In this document: piece after piece, positions 1-12,068 of the stretch
Layout of the letters: each line of letters begins with the position of its first letter
Position numbering within the stretch: the stretch's first letter is position 1
NCBI RefSeq assembly: GCF_947623445.1
Contig: NC_135244.1
Span: forward strand, 3,596,001 to 3,660,000
Direction of reading: 5' to 3'
DNA: 64,000 nt
Source of the DNA: Clavelina lepadiformis
Taxonomy: Eukaryota > Chordata > Ascidiacea > Aplousobranchia > Clavelinidae
The notes under the pieces: model-generated
The model's input: only the letters and a program-made list of their open reading frames with translations
Database searches by the model: none
What the model was told of the DNA's origin: nothing
Made by a program: the position numbers and the translations under genes

Positions 1-860
1 CGGTCTCCCTTGTTTTCATTTCAAACGAAGCCGTTTCCGTGGGAATTTTGAAAAAGGAAGTAATTGGTTACGTGCAGGGGGTGCCAATGTTTGTAGGAAA
101 TTCGATTGTATCTTTGCTTTCCATTGGTGTTGCAATAGGAATGCCGTCGTAAACTGAGCCTCAACGTGATAACTCGCTTCTGCTTGTGGGTAATAATGTA
201 TGACAAGTGATTAACGACCGTGAGAGGTAAATTTTATTAAGTCGTAAAACAAGACTTGAAAAAACAGGACTTAACTGAAAAAAAAAGCAATAAAATTTAA
301 CGAAAAATATCTCTCCAACCTAAAATGGCACCTGCTATAAATACAAAAGCCATCAAATAATAAGTCTGTAGAAATTTCTGGATCGCCTTACGAAATCAAT
401 GACGTAACGTCGCATAGTTACGCAACAGGATTGAAATAAAATCACGTGAATGTTACAGTACGTGTTGCCATGACGGGGTTCGATTCGGATCACGTGATTC
501 GAGGAAAATGTTATTTCGCAGTGAAAGCCCCGACGAAGAATTTGAAAAATTCAAGTCGCAAAAACGTTGCAGAAATAAGACAAAAACTTCAGGCGGCCGC
601 TAGCATCAAAGACTTCATATCATAACAAAGGTAAAATCGAGCAAAACGTATTGGTCAAATAAAAGTAACGGTTATGAAACAGAACTCTAAATCACTCGGC
701 TTTATAACACAGTTTGCAAAATGGTGTTTTCAAAGTGAAAAGTAATTTTTTTAAATTCGTTGTTTGCATTGGAGAAAAACTTTGGATGGCTCAATAGTAT
801 TGCACAATTCGTAGATTAGCAACAAATTTTAGGACGACAAATCTTCAGTCTCAAGAAGTC
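1..860. other. Non-coding sequence downstream of XPOT
   Basis: I see no supported gene here. Reading frames are short and lack splice-consistent homology. The stretch lies beyond the 3' end of the minus-strand exportin-T gene and may include part of another locus outside the window. Confidence 0.4.
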
Positions 861-866
861 TTTATT
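861..866 (-). promoter_or_regulatory. Candidate polyadenylation signal of XPOT
   Basis: TTTATT on the plus strand reads AATAAA on the minus strand, about 87 bases past the XPOT stop codon. This is a plausible 3'-UTR length for a compact gene. Confidence 0.5.
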
Positions 867-952
867 ACGTGACCACCCGCACATCCCACTTTCTATTTTT
901 TTGCAAACAAATATTCCATTGTGACATCACAGATAAGATAACGAGGAAGAAG

Positions 953-3900
953 TCACGTTTTTGCTCGGGTGAAAAAGCCCTGAAAAAATGAAAATTGTTA
1001 AAACAAACAAATCAATAAATTTAGCACGAAATTGTGAAAGGAGCAACTCCTAGGCCACAGGTTGAACGAAACAAGCTTTATTGCTTGTACATCTCGTTGA
1101 TATAACAAGTGCAAGTTTGTGTAGTGATATCACGGTCAACATTAATTCTTACGAAATTTCAACGATCCACTTAAGCGTATACATAATATGCAAAACACTG
1201 CATAATCAAGCTTGTGATAAAAGCAATCACGAGCTCAAGATTTGCAAGAATTAATCCAGATCGGAGCAGAATTTAATCTTTACCAGCAGTCAAACCAAAA
1301 TGATAAAACAGTGGAAGATTAACACTAATAGCTTCGAAAAGTCTCATTTTTTAAGAATAGATTTTAATATATTTTAAACATATTTACTGCACACAAACGA
1401 CACCACAATACTGCTATTTCATAATTAAATGCAAAATATGTAACAAGACAATAGAATACCTTTACATAGCTTCGAAATACACGGTTGTCGCCAGCACGCA
1501 GCACCTGGCAGTATTCCTACGCAAAAAAAACAAACAAATGACGTCATGCAAACAAGGGGGAACTACGTTCCATAAACACACGGCGATGCCTAGCACGACA
1601 ACAAATTAAATATTGTGGGGAATTTCGAAACTTATGCAAACGAGTTCATCAACATACTTAAAAAGCGCCTATAATATATGATAATGATAAGGTATACAGA
1701 CTTCACTGCCTTCTGGGTCATGTTTGTGAAATACTTGAAAACGCAACATTTGACTAGCAGTAGTAAATACAGCACTTGCTTTGTGTGTCAAACGACTGAT
1801 TGCGCAAGCTCTACAAATCTGTTTTACAAGGAATTTTCTAAATTAGCATGACGTTAAAACTACCATACAACATAAAAATGACATGGAGAGCGGAAAATGC
1901 GATTATTTATGAAAAATGAAAGCGATTACAGTCATAGGTTACCTCGATGATTTCTTGCGGTAGACTAATGGAGGGGAGATATTCGCATCTGAGAAATTCA
2001 ACCAGTTGCTCACCCTGCACATATCGAAATTTTGTTAGACTGCCAGTGATTACGTGAAGGCTAATCTCTATGCGCAAAAACGCTGTGGTGTGACGTGAGT
2101 GCAACCACTGCAACCTTCGTCGATCTCAAATAACCTCTTAAGCTCTTATCAACGAAGAAACACACATTTATACATAATGACGCAATCGGTTTTGCAAAAC
2201 GACATCAAGACACCTGATTTTTAAAGACAGCTTTCATTAAGTATGAGGATTCATTCAATGCGAGCACAGTCTGGGCGTCCTTCAGGTCGAACTCGGGGTG
2301 CAACGGAGCCATGAAACAAGCAGGAATGACGCTCTTCGTGGCAAACTCCCACGCGGCTAAAGAATTGCCGACGTCTGCAAAATACCAAATAAATTTGCAT
2401 GCGCGTGTATGTGATGCGCCAAAACCTTATCTGTGTTTAACTTTCTCAACGGTTCGGTTATGATAAGCCGTACTGTGACCCTAAACATAGGATCGACGGC
2501 TTTCGATTTGCATACAGGTTTTCAAAGGTGATTCGAGTTAATATAGACAACATACCCCAAGCTTCGATGAGCTTTGTGAGGACGCTGAAAGAGATTTTCT
2601 GCGCCACCACGTCCATTCCGTCCGTTGCTCCTTGTATAAGCGTTGACAGGACCATTTCCAAATCTTGTTGTGCTGCGATAAGTACGAGCAATGCTTACGT
2701 AGCTAGAACAGAGGAAGCGAAACTAAGGCCGGATGAGTGGTGAGCCGCAAAGCTTGCACGGTTTCAGCTGAGTTTGCACGGTTCGTTTGTACATAACGTT
2801 TGGTATTTGGTCTTGTCAAGAAAGGTTAACTGCTGCGTGTTAGGTCGTAGCCGCGCGAGTTAAGTGCGGCAATCGGGGATTAATCAACATATTTTCCTCG
2901 GTAAAAATTTAACCCTGGCTGCGGCCTTGGAGTGTTACAATTGCAACAGATGCAGAAGACAAGTGTGCGCATTCAATTGCAACCACAGATGCCGCGGAAA
3001 AAATCAACTTCATTGTTTTCATACGTACGGTGGAAACGCTGCGAATTAATGGAAAAAATGCGCAAGATGTTCGTCAAAAGAACGTACCAAGTTAAAAAGT
3101 TTTCATGATCGCAAATCATGTTACTGCGCTGGCTGGCTTAAAGCAAGTTGTGATCACCAAAGTAGCCTCCTAACTTGTCCAATTGTTAAACAATAAGCGA
3201 TAGCAAAATGCAGTGATAGGATGACAGAAGGACTGCTTGAAATGGCGAAACCAGCACTTATGTCAATTTCACAACCTTTTAAAATACAAACAGGATGTTT
3301 ATTACTGGAAGTTATTTCTAGAATGAGGAACTGCGGCATCGAAACTAGACTTGATACGGGTCACGTATTTTCGTTTCCAACTGATGTAAAGTTATTTACA
3401 TAACAAAATAAGAAGCGGACCCGTTAAAATCAGCAGTAGCGATGAGAAAATAGACCAACAAAAACATTGCATATTATTGTTAGCGTTTCATCGTCTCAAC
3501 TAATGGACGAAGACAAATTCGCCAAGTACAGCTTACATTTTACATCCTTTGTCCATGGGCATGTTTGCCTAAACCATAATTTGCACATTTACGATTTGAA
3601 AACAATTAAAACATAGGTACCTTGTCTTAATATCACCGCGGCAACGCCATTGGAAACTAGCGCAAAAAGGAACTGAAAATAGGTTCGTCTGATTGTTTTC
3701 ATGTCGTCATCTGATTGTGACGTCACGTCGTCGCTGTTTCGTGCCAGCACGTCAAAGACGGCACGTACCACCAACATGAAGACCTCACTCAAAAAAGGTT
3801 CGATGACTTTCTAAAGAGAAATCGGGAAGTGGTTTTATTTGATGTACCGTAAGTAAGATTAGAGAACTAAACCGATAACAATCGAAGTTGCCAAACGAAA

Positions 3901-6900
3901 CAATCACGCAACTGCGAGGCCCTAGCGACCAAGTCGAGGGAATTTCCACACGCTCGCGCTACTGCTCGTTTACGCCACCGTGCGGTGAGTGAAATTCAAT
4001 CAAAAATTAATGACACGGAGTAAATTTTCCCTATGGCAAAAGGTGCAAAATGGTAAATAATGACGAAGTATTCCGTTCGTTAGCAATCGTGGAAGTACGT
4101 AAAAAATATTTACAACAACGGCAAGTTATCTGCAAAACGAACGTACCTTGAACTTGTTTACAATCTGGTTAAGCAAGGGTATAAAATCATGGAGGGATCT
4201 GGGTTCTCCATTAGATAAAATATGTCGGATGGTAACTGGGACAAAAGGGAGCACTTCGTCCTCAAGACAAATCACCATCCTGTGAAGATATTGACGAACA
4301 CCTGAAAAAAAATATTTTGCTTTAACGAAACGATTTTATGTTAATGTTTTAATCAAATTGACGCAATTCAGGGCATTTCATATCAAATCAACGAACCACC
4401 TCTTAAATTTGGCTGAAATTAAACTTGAAAGAGAAATTATTTCTGAAAAAAAAACGACGCTTTTTATGAAGCTCGCCGAAGTGGTTGCATAGTTAAAGGG
4501 TTTTAAAATAATTGCTTTTGTACTCAATGAACAGTGTTGCACAATGACTTTTGACGCAAGTTATGTTTACCTGTGTGCAGTGTGGCACGATGGACTTGTG
4601 TGTCCAATGCAAGCAGAAAGACTTTTAGCGCATCGGTATAAACCTGAGCACACCCAGACTGGCTCATTGTAAACTTGTTACTGAAAGCTTTGCTTGTACG
4701 ACTGCCGGTGAAAGATAAAAGTTACAAACCTATTTCACAGGACCCAAACATAACCAAAGCATTCATAATAATTAAAACAAATAGAATAAGATACATAAAG
4801 GACTATTTTAGTGTGACTTGGAAGCCAAGTGATACATTGAATCCAAGAAACACCTGATTAATGGTGAATTTGAACTGGATAATCTCACCTGGCATAGGAC
4901 ATTGCATAGTTCAGTGCAGTGGCATAGATTTCACTCGCTTGTGGCCCATTCACCTTGTCAGGGCCGTTTAATTCTTCAGCTGCGAGACTTTTCATTTTGG
5001 CTAACATCGGCTCAAATCCCTCCACAAGTGGGCGCAAAAGCGACATCATTAGAGCCGCTTTCTTCTGTGGTGGGAAGTTGCTGCTGACGATCAGGTTGCC
5101 AGCGAGTTCAAAAATGAAAAGTTGGTCATCGGATGAAAGAGCCCGTTCTACGCTTCTCACCTTCACAAATGATGAATGCAAATGTATGAAGTATGCAAAG
5201 TTTATGCATCGTATGAGCAGCAAAATACTCGTATGTACCAAATCGCGGATGCTGTTTAGTAAATGCACATGCAAAGTCACTATTTTAGTGGCAGATTGCA
5301 ATGTTTTAAAATATGACGCAAAGTTAAGGGTACTCAAAAAGTTACACTACACTGGCAACCGTTAGACTTTGAGTGTGGAAGTCACAAAATATGAATAAAT
5401 GCTTAGTGGTAATCTGGGACAGAATTAGTATACCGGTACCATTAAATTCAAAGTAACATTTAACAGAAAAAAATGGTCAGAACAGATCATTCTTTGTACT
5501 ACTGTACATATACTGGTAATTTACTTGTAAGACAATAAAATTAATAGCAGCAGCAAAAAGCTAAAAATTTAATGAAAATTAAAACCTTAAGCACTAAAAT
5601 ACCAACGTTTGGAAAAGTGCAAAGATAGTAGCAAACTAGCAATTGTAGCGATTAACTACAATACAAAAAACTTACAGGGCTAAAAACAACAAGGCGTTCA
5701 ATTTCCGATAAAATTTCTTCAGCAAATGGGCTGAGTTGCCTTCCAACAGTTTTCACAAATCTATAAAAAATAAATTGTAAGTGGTTAGCTAGCTAGCATA
5801 GAACATTAATCGCATAGACCTAATGTACACCTGAAGAGAGCAAGCACATAAAAGACGGTTACCAAGGTGTGGTTTTGGTATTAAAAAAACTATGAATGAT
5901 CATATTAAAAACCTTGAAAACAGATAAGCTGTTCGGCTTCGAACTTTAGGTTCATTGGATAGTAAGCCACGATGGTCTAAGAACGCCTGCGCAGTTGTAA
6001 CAGTAACTGTGGAGTCCTGGTCCATCTGCGCTGCCACCACAAAGTACCGATCATAACGGGCAACTGTTTCGAAAAATTGCAACCGGACGGCAGAATGAGG
6101 ATGGTTACTGACACCACTGCTGGCAAGCTGGGGATGGGAGATAATAAAAAAAACTTAAAAAATTTATTTGTTGAGTTTGATATGTACATTCAGCATTTAT
6201 GACATCATTCTGTTTACACATTTCACAGGTATTATGCGGAAACCATTTCATTCTGCCACAATTTTAGTTGCTCATTTTGTGCAGGAGGTTTTGTCCAAAA
6301 ATGCTAACTTTAGACACTATGTATATATCCCGGTTAACACTAAGCTTTGCATACCACTGTCATCATGTTATGTAAAGGAGAAGTCTTTTCAGGGTCGCTG
6401 GAAAACTGTGTACTCAAGTTTGATGGCAACGATTCACCCAACATATACAGGAGTCTAATAAAATAAGAAATACATTTTCTATTCCTGTGTTAACAACTGT
6501 AAGTACAGCTCAATGCTGAGACATATGAAGTATGTCATCATAGATAAATGATGAAATGTAATTTTTGGAAACCCTTCACCTGATGGCCACTTCAACATCG
6601 TTGAACGAAGCTGCCTGCCAGTTCAACATTGTGTTGGTGAGAACTGATTGAACATTTTCCAACACCAACTCAGGACAAAGCATTGCAAAGTTATCAAAGA
6701 CAACTTTAACGTTTCGAAGAAAATCTTGAAATTCGATTTCATCTTCACCCTGTTAAAATCATGCGGCAACATTACGATCGTAACAAACAAATCATGTGCA
6801 GTGGGAATAAAAATGCAGCTAAATTGCTTTGACAGTTAATCAAATTGTTCATGGAGTAAAAAAATAAAACATTTGGAATAAAAAACTAAAATCAAATGAA

Positions 6901-9378
6901 TTTAGGTGTTAATGAAAGCTTGTTAACTTAATATTTTCGATAACAAAATAGTAAATTTAGCTGTCTCGGAGTATGCCTAGCCATATGTATTGCCATGAAT
7001 TTTACAAACTTCAAATTACCCATGTCGTACATAGCCCAAAATAACTAAATCGGGTCCCTTCGGCTTTGAGATACAATGCTTCTGTCATACTTTTTCAGTT
7101 TGGGAAAAAAACTTAAGTATATACTAACTTCATTGTCAAAACGATATTCCAAATCATATTTGAGTTTCTTCACAAGGCCATAAAATAACTTTTCCAGTAA
7201 TTCTTTTCTGTTGTCATCCAGTCTAAAAACGTAAAGAACGTCAGCATTGGAAGAACACTCATAGAATACTTAACTACAACTCACAAATTAAAACACAGCA
7301 ACTGGTGGGTAAATGGCCCCAGAAAAAAGATACATCAAGCCATGTTGGTTGTTTATCTCACAACATTTACTTACACTTCAATGCGCTTGAGCATGTCAAT
7401 GTAATCCTTGACCAGATCAATGCATTGAGCTGAAACATCATCATCTTCATGCTCAAAAAATAGTAGGCAGGTTGGAAGTTTTGCATGAATAGAATCGAAG
7501 AGCATTTTGGTCAAATTGGTTTCAGAGGGAGATTTCAATTGCCTATTTCATATAGTACTTGTTTCGATAATGTTAAGAAGCGTTTTACAGAAAGGTACAC
7601 CAGTATTCAGCACGATTAGTGTCCACGCCACAGATATAAAGTGTTGGGACACATGTTAACAAACCTGTTCCAGGCAAATATCAACGTTGAGATCATGGAT
7701 GATACAAGGCGTGATAGTTTAATTACAAAATCTATTTCTTCATCATCCTAAAAATTGGACACACAGCTTAAAAACTATCTAAACAATAAATGCAGTAGCA
7801 TGAGGAAATGCTAAAAATGATAATTTCTTCTGAAAACAGCGAAAATTTTGAAACGATCATCATTATCACGGTACAAAAATTGGATCTATTTTGCCTCACA
7901 TACATTTAAACCAGTTAGAATGCCAGAAGTCTCAATAGCACCCCATAATGTTTCGATCAATGCAAGTTTATCTGGTGGCAGCATTCCTTTTATTGAGACC
8001 TCCTTAAGACAATCACAGGCAGACTCACGGATTCTTGTCTCTTGTTGTAAGCTCAAATAATTCAGAATGAGAGACATAAACCTGAAAGAAAAATGTAAAA
8101 GTAAGTACTGACTATTATTATTTTCTTTTTAAAGATGGCATTTACAATGCACTATCCAGTAATTGTAGACAGAAATACATGCAATTACTACACAAAAAAC
8201 TTCTTCACCTATCATTTGCAATGAGGTTAATGTCAATCCAGGAAATATAAGCACCGACCACTTGCAAACAGAGAGAGATCGACTCATCTGATACGTCCTG
8301 GAACGTCAGGACACAGTACCAAGAGTTGACCATCTCACTTACGCACCTTTCTCGCATCATATCTTTCAACAACTGGTTGTGTGCTTGCTCCTAAAATAAT
8401 AACAACAAATGCAACAATATGGCTAACAACAATGCCTACCAGTAATACCGTATCATTGCCAGTAACCACTGAAGGATAAAATACTAACCTCAGATGTGTG
8501 GTCAATATTTCGGTCCACTACTTCCGAATCGATTGCCAGGAGAATCCTGAGGTAAACATCAGTGCCGAATTTTGGGATGACGTTGTTGGATATGTTCTCT
8601 CCCAGTGTTGCCAACATTACATCCTGAATGAAATTCGTCCACCCTGCTAAATATTCCTTGGCAAAGACCAACGCAAAGACTTGAGACGCTTTATTCCTTA
8701 GAAACACTGGAACTTCGGTCACTCCACACTTGTTCTGGATCAAAACATATTACAGAATTTGTAGAATTTTCATACAAAAAGATTAAGACTTTACCACCAT
8801 TCAACAGGCTCCGGTGTGGGAACAGTCTTTGTCAGATGCTGATGGGTTGTAGGTTAATCAGAAACAACAGGCAGATATTGTAAGTTATGGCCTATGGTAC
8901 ATTGGTACTCACGTGATTTTGAATCCAGGCTAGAAGAGACTTCCTCACACCCAGTTTAATATTGTCAGAAAGTTCCGAATATCGATATTTGACCTGATGC
9001 TCCAGCACCTGTGCAAGTATACGAGAGATTAATACCATTTGCTGCATTTTCCATACACAATAAGCACAATAACCTGTTAACTTGCAAACTTATACCTGCC
9101 ACAGGAAGAAATTCACATGATCTTCCTGGTAAGTATCTTGTGCAAGTGCAGTGGCACAAAACTCTAGTCCCTGGTTGCTTGATTTGACTTGCTCAAAATA
9201 AGCAACAGCCTAGAATGAACAAAAGTGATCATAATATAAAATTAAATCAACAATTTTCCTGAGACATTGAAAGGGTAAATTGAAATTAGGAATATTGTTT
9301 TACCTTTGAATGGGTGTAAGGGTCAGCTAGGGGCCCCAACCCTCTAATCACATCTGGCTCCAAAGTTGTTTGCAGCAT
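953..9378 (-). CDS. XPOT: Exportin-T (tRNA nuclear export receptor), complete, 22 exons
   Basis: Importin-beta family receptor that carries mature tRNA out of the nucleus with RanGTP. Exons, in minus-strand order: 9378-9304, 9209-9096, 9008-8913, 8734-8489, 8390-8209, 8081-7904, 7747-7665, 7542-7375, 7222-7129, 6749-6580, 6454-6355, 6127-5913, 5760-5676, 5160-4889, 4701-4571, 4301-4147, 3810-3621, 2672-2556, 2374-2214, 2014-1943, 1516-1460, 979-953. All boundaries are GT-AG, phases join, and the total is 2988 bases (995 residues; human is 962). Conserved blocks recognised from human XPOT include [82 protein letters not shown] and [11 protein letters not shown]. The final exon is only 27 bases and encodes GFFTRAKT before TGA, matching the human end VFFQRAKP. 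The start is the ATG that opens the 75-base first exon. No frame damage was seen. Confidence 0.95.
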
Positions 9379-9830
9379 AACTTGTCCGATTCGAAGTTCA
9401 ACGACCGAGGGGTTTGGTCATATAACATAATTTTGTAACCGTAAATTAGTTAGATAACATATATTTCTTTTCTATGTCACTGAATTGAAAAGCAAAACAA
9501 TGTTAGTTAGTCAGTCAGGAAACCACTGACAATATTACACCGTTTATCATCATCCCACAACCAAAAATGCAAACCAAACTTGAATAAAACTACAAAAGAC
9601 TGCATAAATCCCAAAAAAATTAATGCATTTGATATGTTACAATCACGAGTAGCAGCAACTTTACATAAGTAAGTTTATTGAATTGTAAGTAATTTGACCA
9701 CAATCACATTGGCAGTGTGAAACCTAATTTAATTCAATATAGAGAAGCAGCAGATTAAACCTAAAAATTGAAATGTGCAGATTACATTAAAAAAACAAAA
9801 CGGTTTCCAAAATCTTAGCATATTAAAATA
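9379..9830. other. Spacer between PPAN 3' end and XPOT start
   Basis: About 450 bases, AT-rich and without a gene. It must hold the PPAN 3' UTR and the XPOT promoter and 5' UTR. The two genes run in the same direction, but the spacing is too long for the very tight operons known in tunicates. Confidence 0.5.
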
Positions 9831-11159
9831 TCATTTTCTACTTTTAAAGGATTTCCGTCTAGGGCCTTTATTATGTTTGTGTTGGTTAGTGCTGTGAGCT
9901 GGACTTTTTGCCCCCCTGGTTGTTTTTTTTTGTTTTCGATCATGAGGAATGAATTTTCTTTTCTTCCTAGAAGGACCATTGCCATGAATAACATCTCTCT
10001 CCATCTCTTCTCCAACCTCTTCCCTGTACCATCTTGCATTATCATCTTCATCATCATTATCTTCGTGACCTCTTTTCATGCCTAGTAAAGACCTCTTCTT
10101 GTTAAGTGTTTTTAGCTCTTCCTTCTTCTTCACATTTTGCTCTTGTTGTGCTTTCCTCATCTGTTTGATCTGCTTCTTCTTCTCCCTTGTAGTTTTGATC
10201 TCTTCTTTTTCGTCTTCGGTTTTCTCCACAAGGCTGTGATAGAGGATCTCCCCTTGGCACATGCCTTCTTCAATCTTGAACAACTCTAGCGTCATCCGTG
10301 GACCCAGCTCTGTGAGTTTAATCGCGCTTTGGCAATTCTTCAGATTTCCTTTGCCGACCATCTTTTGCGAGAGTTCGACCTTATTGTTTGGATCATCAAG
10401 TTCAAGTTCTGATTCCGATGCGCTGCCATCGCCGCGATTCATCAAGTAGTCACTGATATCTTTGCATTTGTTCATATTTGGCATGTCACTTTGGACAACC
10501 AATTTTTTCATTCTTCGGCTCATACCAACTGGCCTCACGGTGATGTTGTAATGTCTAAATTCGATGCTGTTTGTGTCAGCAACGTAATTAAACAAAACAC
10601 ACCGTTGCACATGATTCAAGTTTAATTTATTAATGTTAATGGATGGGAACATGTTTTGGAGTAACGTTGCACAAAGTTTGTGTGGATTTACAATTTCTTT
10701 TGAAGTGGAATCTGAATCTTTTTTAAAGTCATTCAAAACCAACAGAGGGGAGTGTCTATACTGGCCTTCGGAAGATTTGGGCTTTTTCAACAGTGAAACA
10801 ATGTCTTTACAAAGACAGTAATTGTGCACTTTGAAATACAGAGTGGGGCCTTTTGGTAACCTGGCTATCCTCATATTTAGTCCAGAGTTTGTTTTTGAAA
10901 AAGACACAAAGTGAGTCACACCTAGAGGGCCAGCAACTGCAACAAAATCCTTTAAAATGTTCTTCTTTCGAACTTTAAGATTTGATGCAGTATAAGGCTC
11001 CATTACTTTCCTCATATCCATTACCAGTTGCTGAACGTTCGTTCCAAGGTTTCCTCTGGCAAAAACAAAAGTGTGAGGATCTTTACTGACTTCCACATCT
11101 TCTAATCGGGCATTTTTCCGATTATTTTTCTTAGCTTTTCCTTTCTTCTTCCTTGCCAT
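9831..11159 (-). CDS. PPAN: Peter Pan / SSF1-like ribosome biogenesis factor, Brix domain, intronless
   Basis: Nucleolar protein needed for 60S pre-ribosome and 27S pre-rRNA processing in the SSF1/PPAN family. The single exon begins MARKKKGKAKKNNRK at 11159, giving 442 residues; an upstream in-frame ATG at 11207 would add 16 residues, but the basic MARKKK start fits the family better. The Brix domain fills roughly residues 25-300, with PHTFVFARGNLG, LVMDMRKVMEPYTASNLKVRK, VTHFVSFSKT, GPTLYFKVHNY and LNHVQRCVLFNY visible. The rest is charged and lysine-rich, as in the family: a coiled-coil-like KEEIKTTREKKKQIKQMRKAQ stretch portion, acidic DNDDEDD, and a basic nuclear tail ending GPRRKSFKSRK. 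The lack of introns is unusual beside the intron-rich neighbours and could reflect an old retrocopy or intron loss. Confidence 0.92.
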   Translation of the reverse strand: MARKKKGKAKKNNRKNARLEDVEVSKDPHTFVFARGNLGTNVQQLVMDMRKVMEPYTASNLKVRKKNILKDFVAVAGPLGVTHFVSFSKTNSGLNMRIARLPKGPTLYFKVHNYCLCKDIVSLLKKPKSSEGQYRHSPLLVLNDFKKDSDSTSKEIVNPHKLCATLLQNMFPSININKLNLNHVQRCVLFNYVADTNSIEFRHYNITVRPVGMSRRMKKLVVQSDMPNMNKCKDISDYLMNRGDGSASESELELDDPNNKVELSQKMVGKGNLKNCQSAIKLTELGPRMTLELFKIEEGMCQGEILYHSLVEKTEDEKEEIKTTREKKKQIKQMRKAQQEQNVKKKEELKTLNKKRSLLGMKRGHEDNDDEDDNARWYREEVGEEMERDVIHGNGPSRKKRKFIPHDRKQKKTTRGAKSPAHSTNQHKHNKGPRRKSFKSRK

Positions 11160-11552
11160 AGTAAGGTCTATATCATTGCATTTACACTTATTAAATAAAC
11201 CTGCCACGATAAGGTTTATTAATAGGTTTGCAGGTTAGTTAGAAAAGTATGTATATGTATCAAGAGTATGAACTATATACATTATTGGACAATAAATATA
11301 AAATAGAAACATCGCAGCCAGTCAGACTGGAAAGTATGAAAAGTGCGTGGGGAAATATAATAGTTGCACATATAATGACTATTGTTTCAACTTGACTACG
11401 TGGAGATTTCTCACCCAAACACAGAAAACTTTCTAATCTGGCCAGCCAGCCAACCAACCTTGTAGACATGAGATCAGAAAGAAATTGTCTGAGTGTCCGG
11501 AAAAACGTTCCATTTTGCTGATTCAAGCATTAGTAAAACAAGTTACACTCAA
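11160..11552. other. PPAN upstream region
   Basis: Upstream flank of PPAN, presumably its promoter and 5' UTR. No other gene or RNA is supported. Confidence 0.35.
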
Positions 11553-11560
11553 TGTACAAC

Positions 11561-12060
11561 ATACGTGTCAAACTTCCGGCCCGCGGGCCACATCCGGCCC
11601 ATTTTACAATAAAACTTTGCCCGTAATGCTATTTTATACATAAAACCATTTCCGGCCCGCGAGATCATCGTATAGTTTAGTATAACTTACTTTTTTTCAA
11701 GCAAGAAACAAGATTATAACAAGTCGCACAATACAGCAGCACAACAGTTGCCCCATCATACGACAGAATAAATCGATTTATTCTAATTTCTAATGCTTGT
11801 AATTTGGGCTGCTTTTTTCTTTATTGTTTGTTAATTCTTTAATGCTTTTGCAAGGAGAAAAATGAAACATAATGATGTACGAGAAGAATAATCAAAAATA
11901 GCCCAGTCAAAAATATCAAAAATTTAGTGTTGTTTCTTTGCCTGTTCCAATTTATGTACTCGTGTCACGAAACGTTCAATCAACTTTTATCCTTACAGCC
12001 CGCGACGTTAATTAAGTACTGAGTTTTGGCCCCTGGTGCGATTGAGTTTGACACCCCTGA
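11561..12060. mobile_element. Non-autonomous hAT-like DNA transposon with 8-base TSD
   Basis: 500-base element flanked by a perfect 8-base direct repeat TGTACAAC at 11553-11560 and 12061-12068. The ends are inverted repeats: GTGTCAAACTTCCGGCCC on the left and GAGTTTGACACCCCTGA on the right. The left terminus is decayed relative to the right. GC-rich CCGGCCCGCGGGCC subterminal sequence is typical of this hAT group. There is no transposase frame. Confidence 0.82.
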
Positions 12061-12068
12061 TGTACAAC

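Noticed and set aside
1677-1757. Alternative C-terminal exon of XPOT (reading [11 protein letters not shown])
   Set aside because: No similarity to the family end; exons 1516-1460 and 979-953 match the vertebrate C terminus instead.
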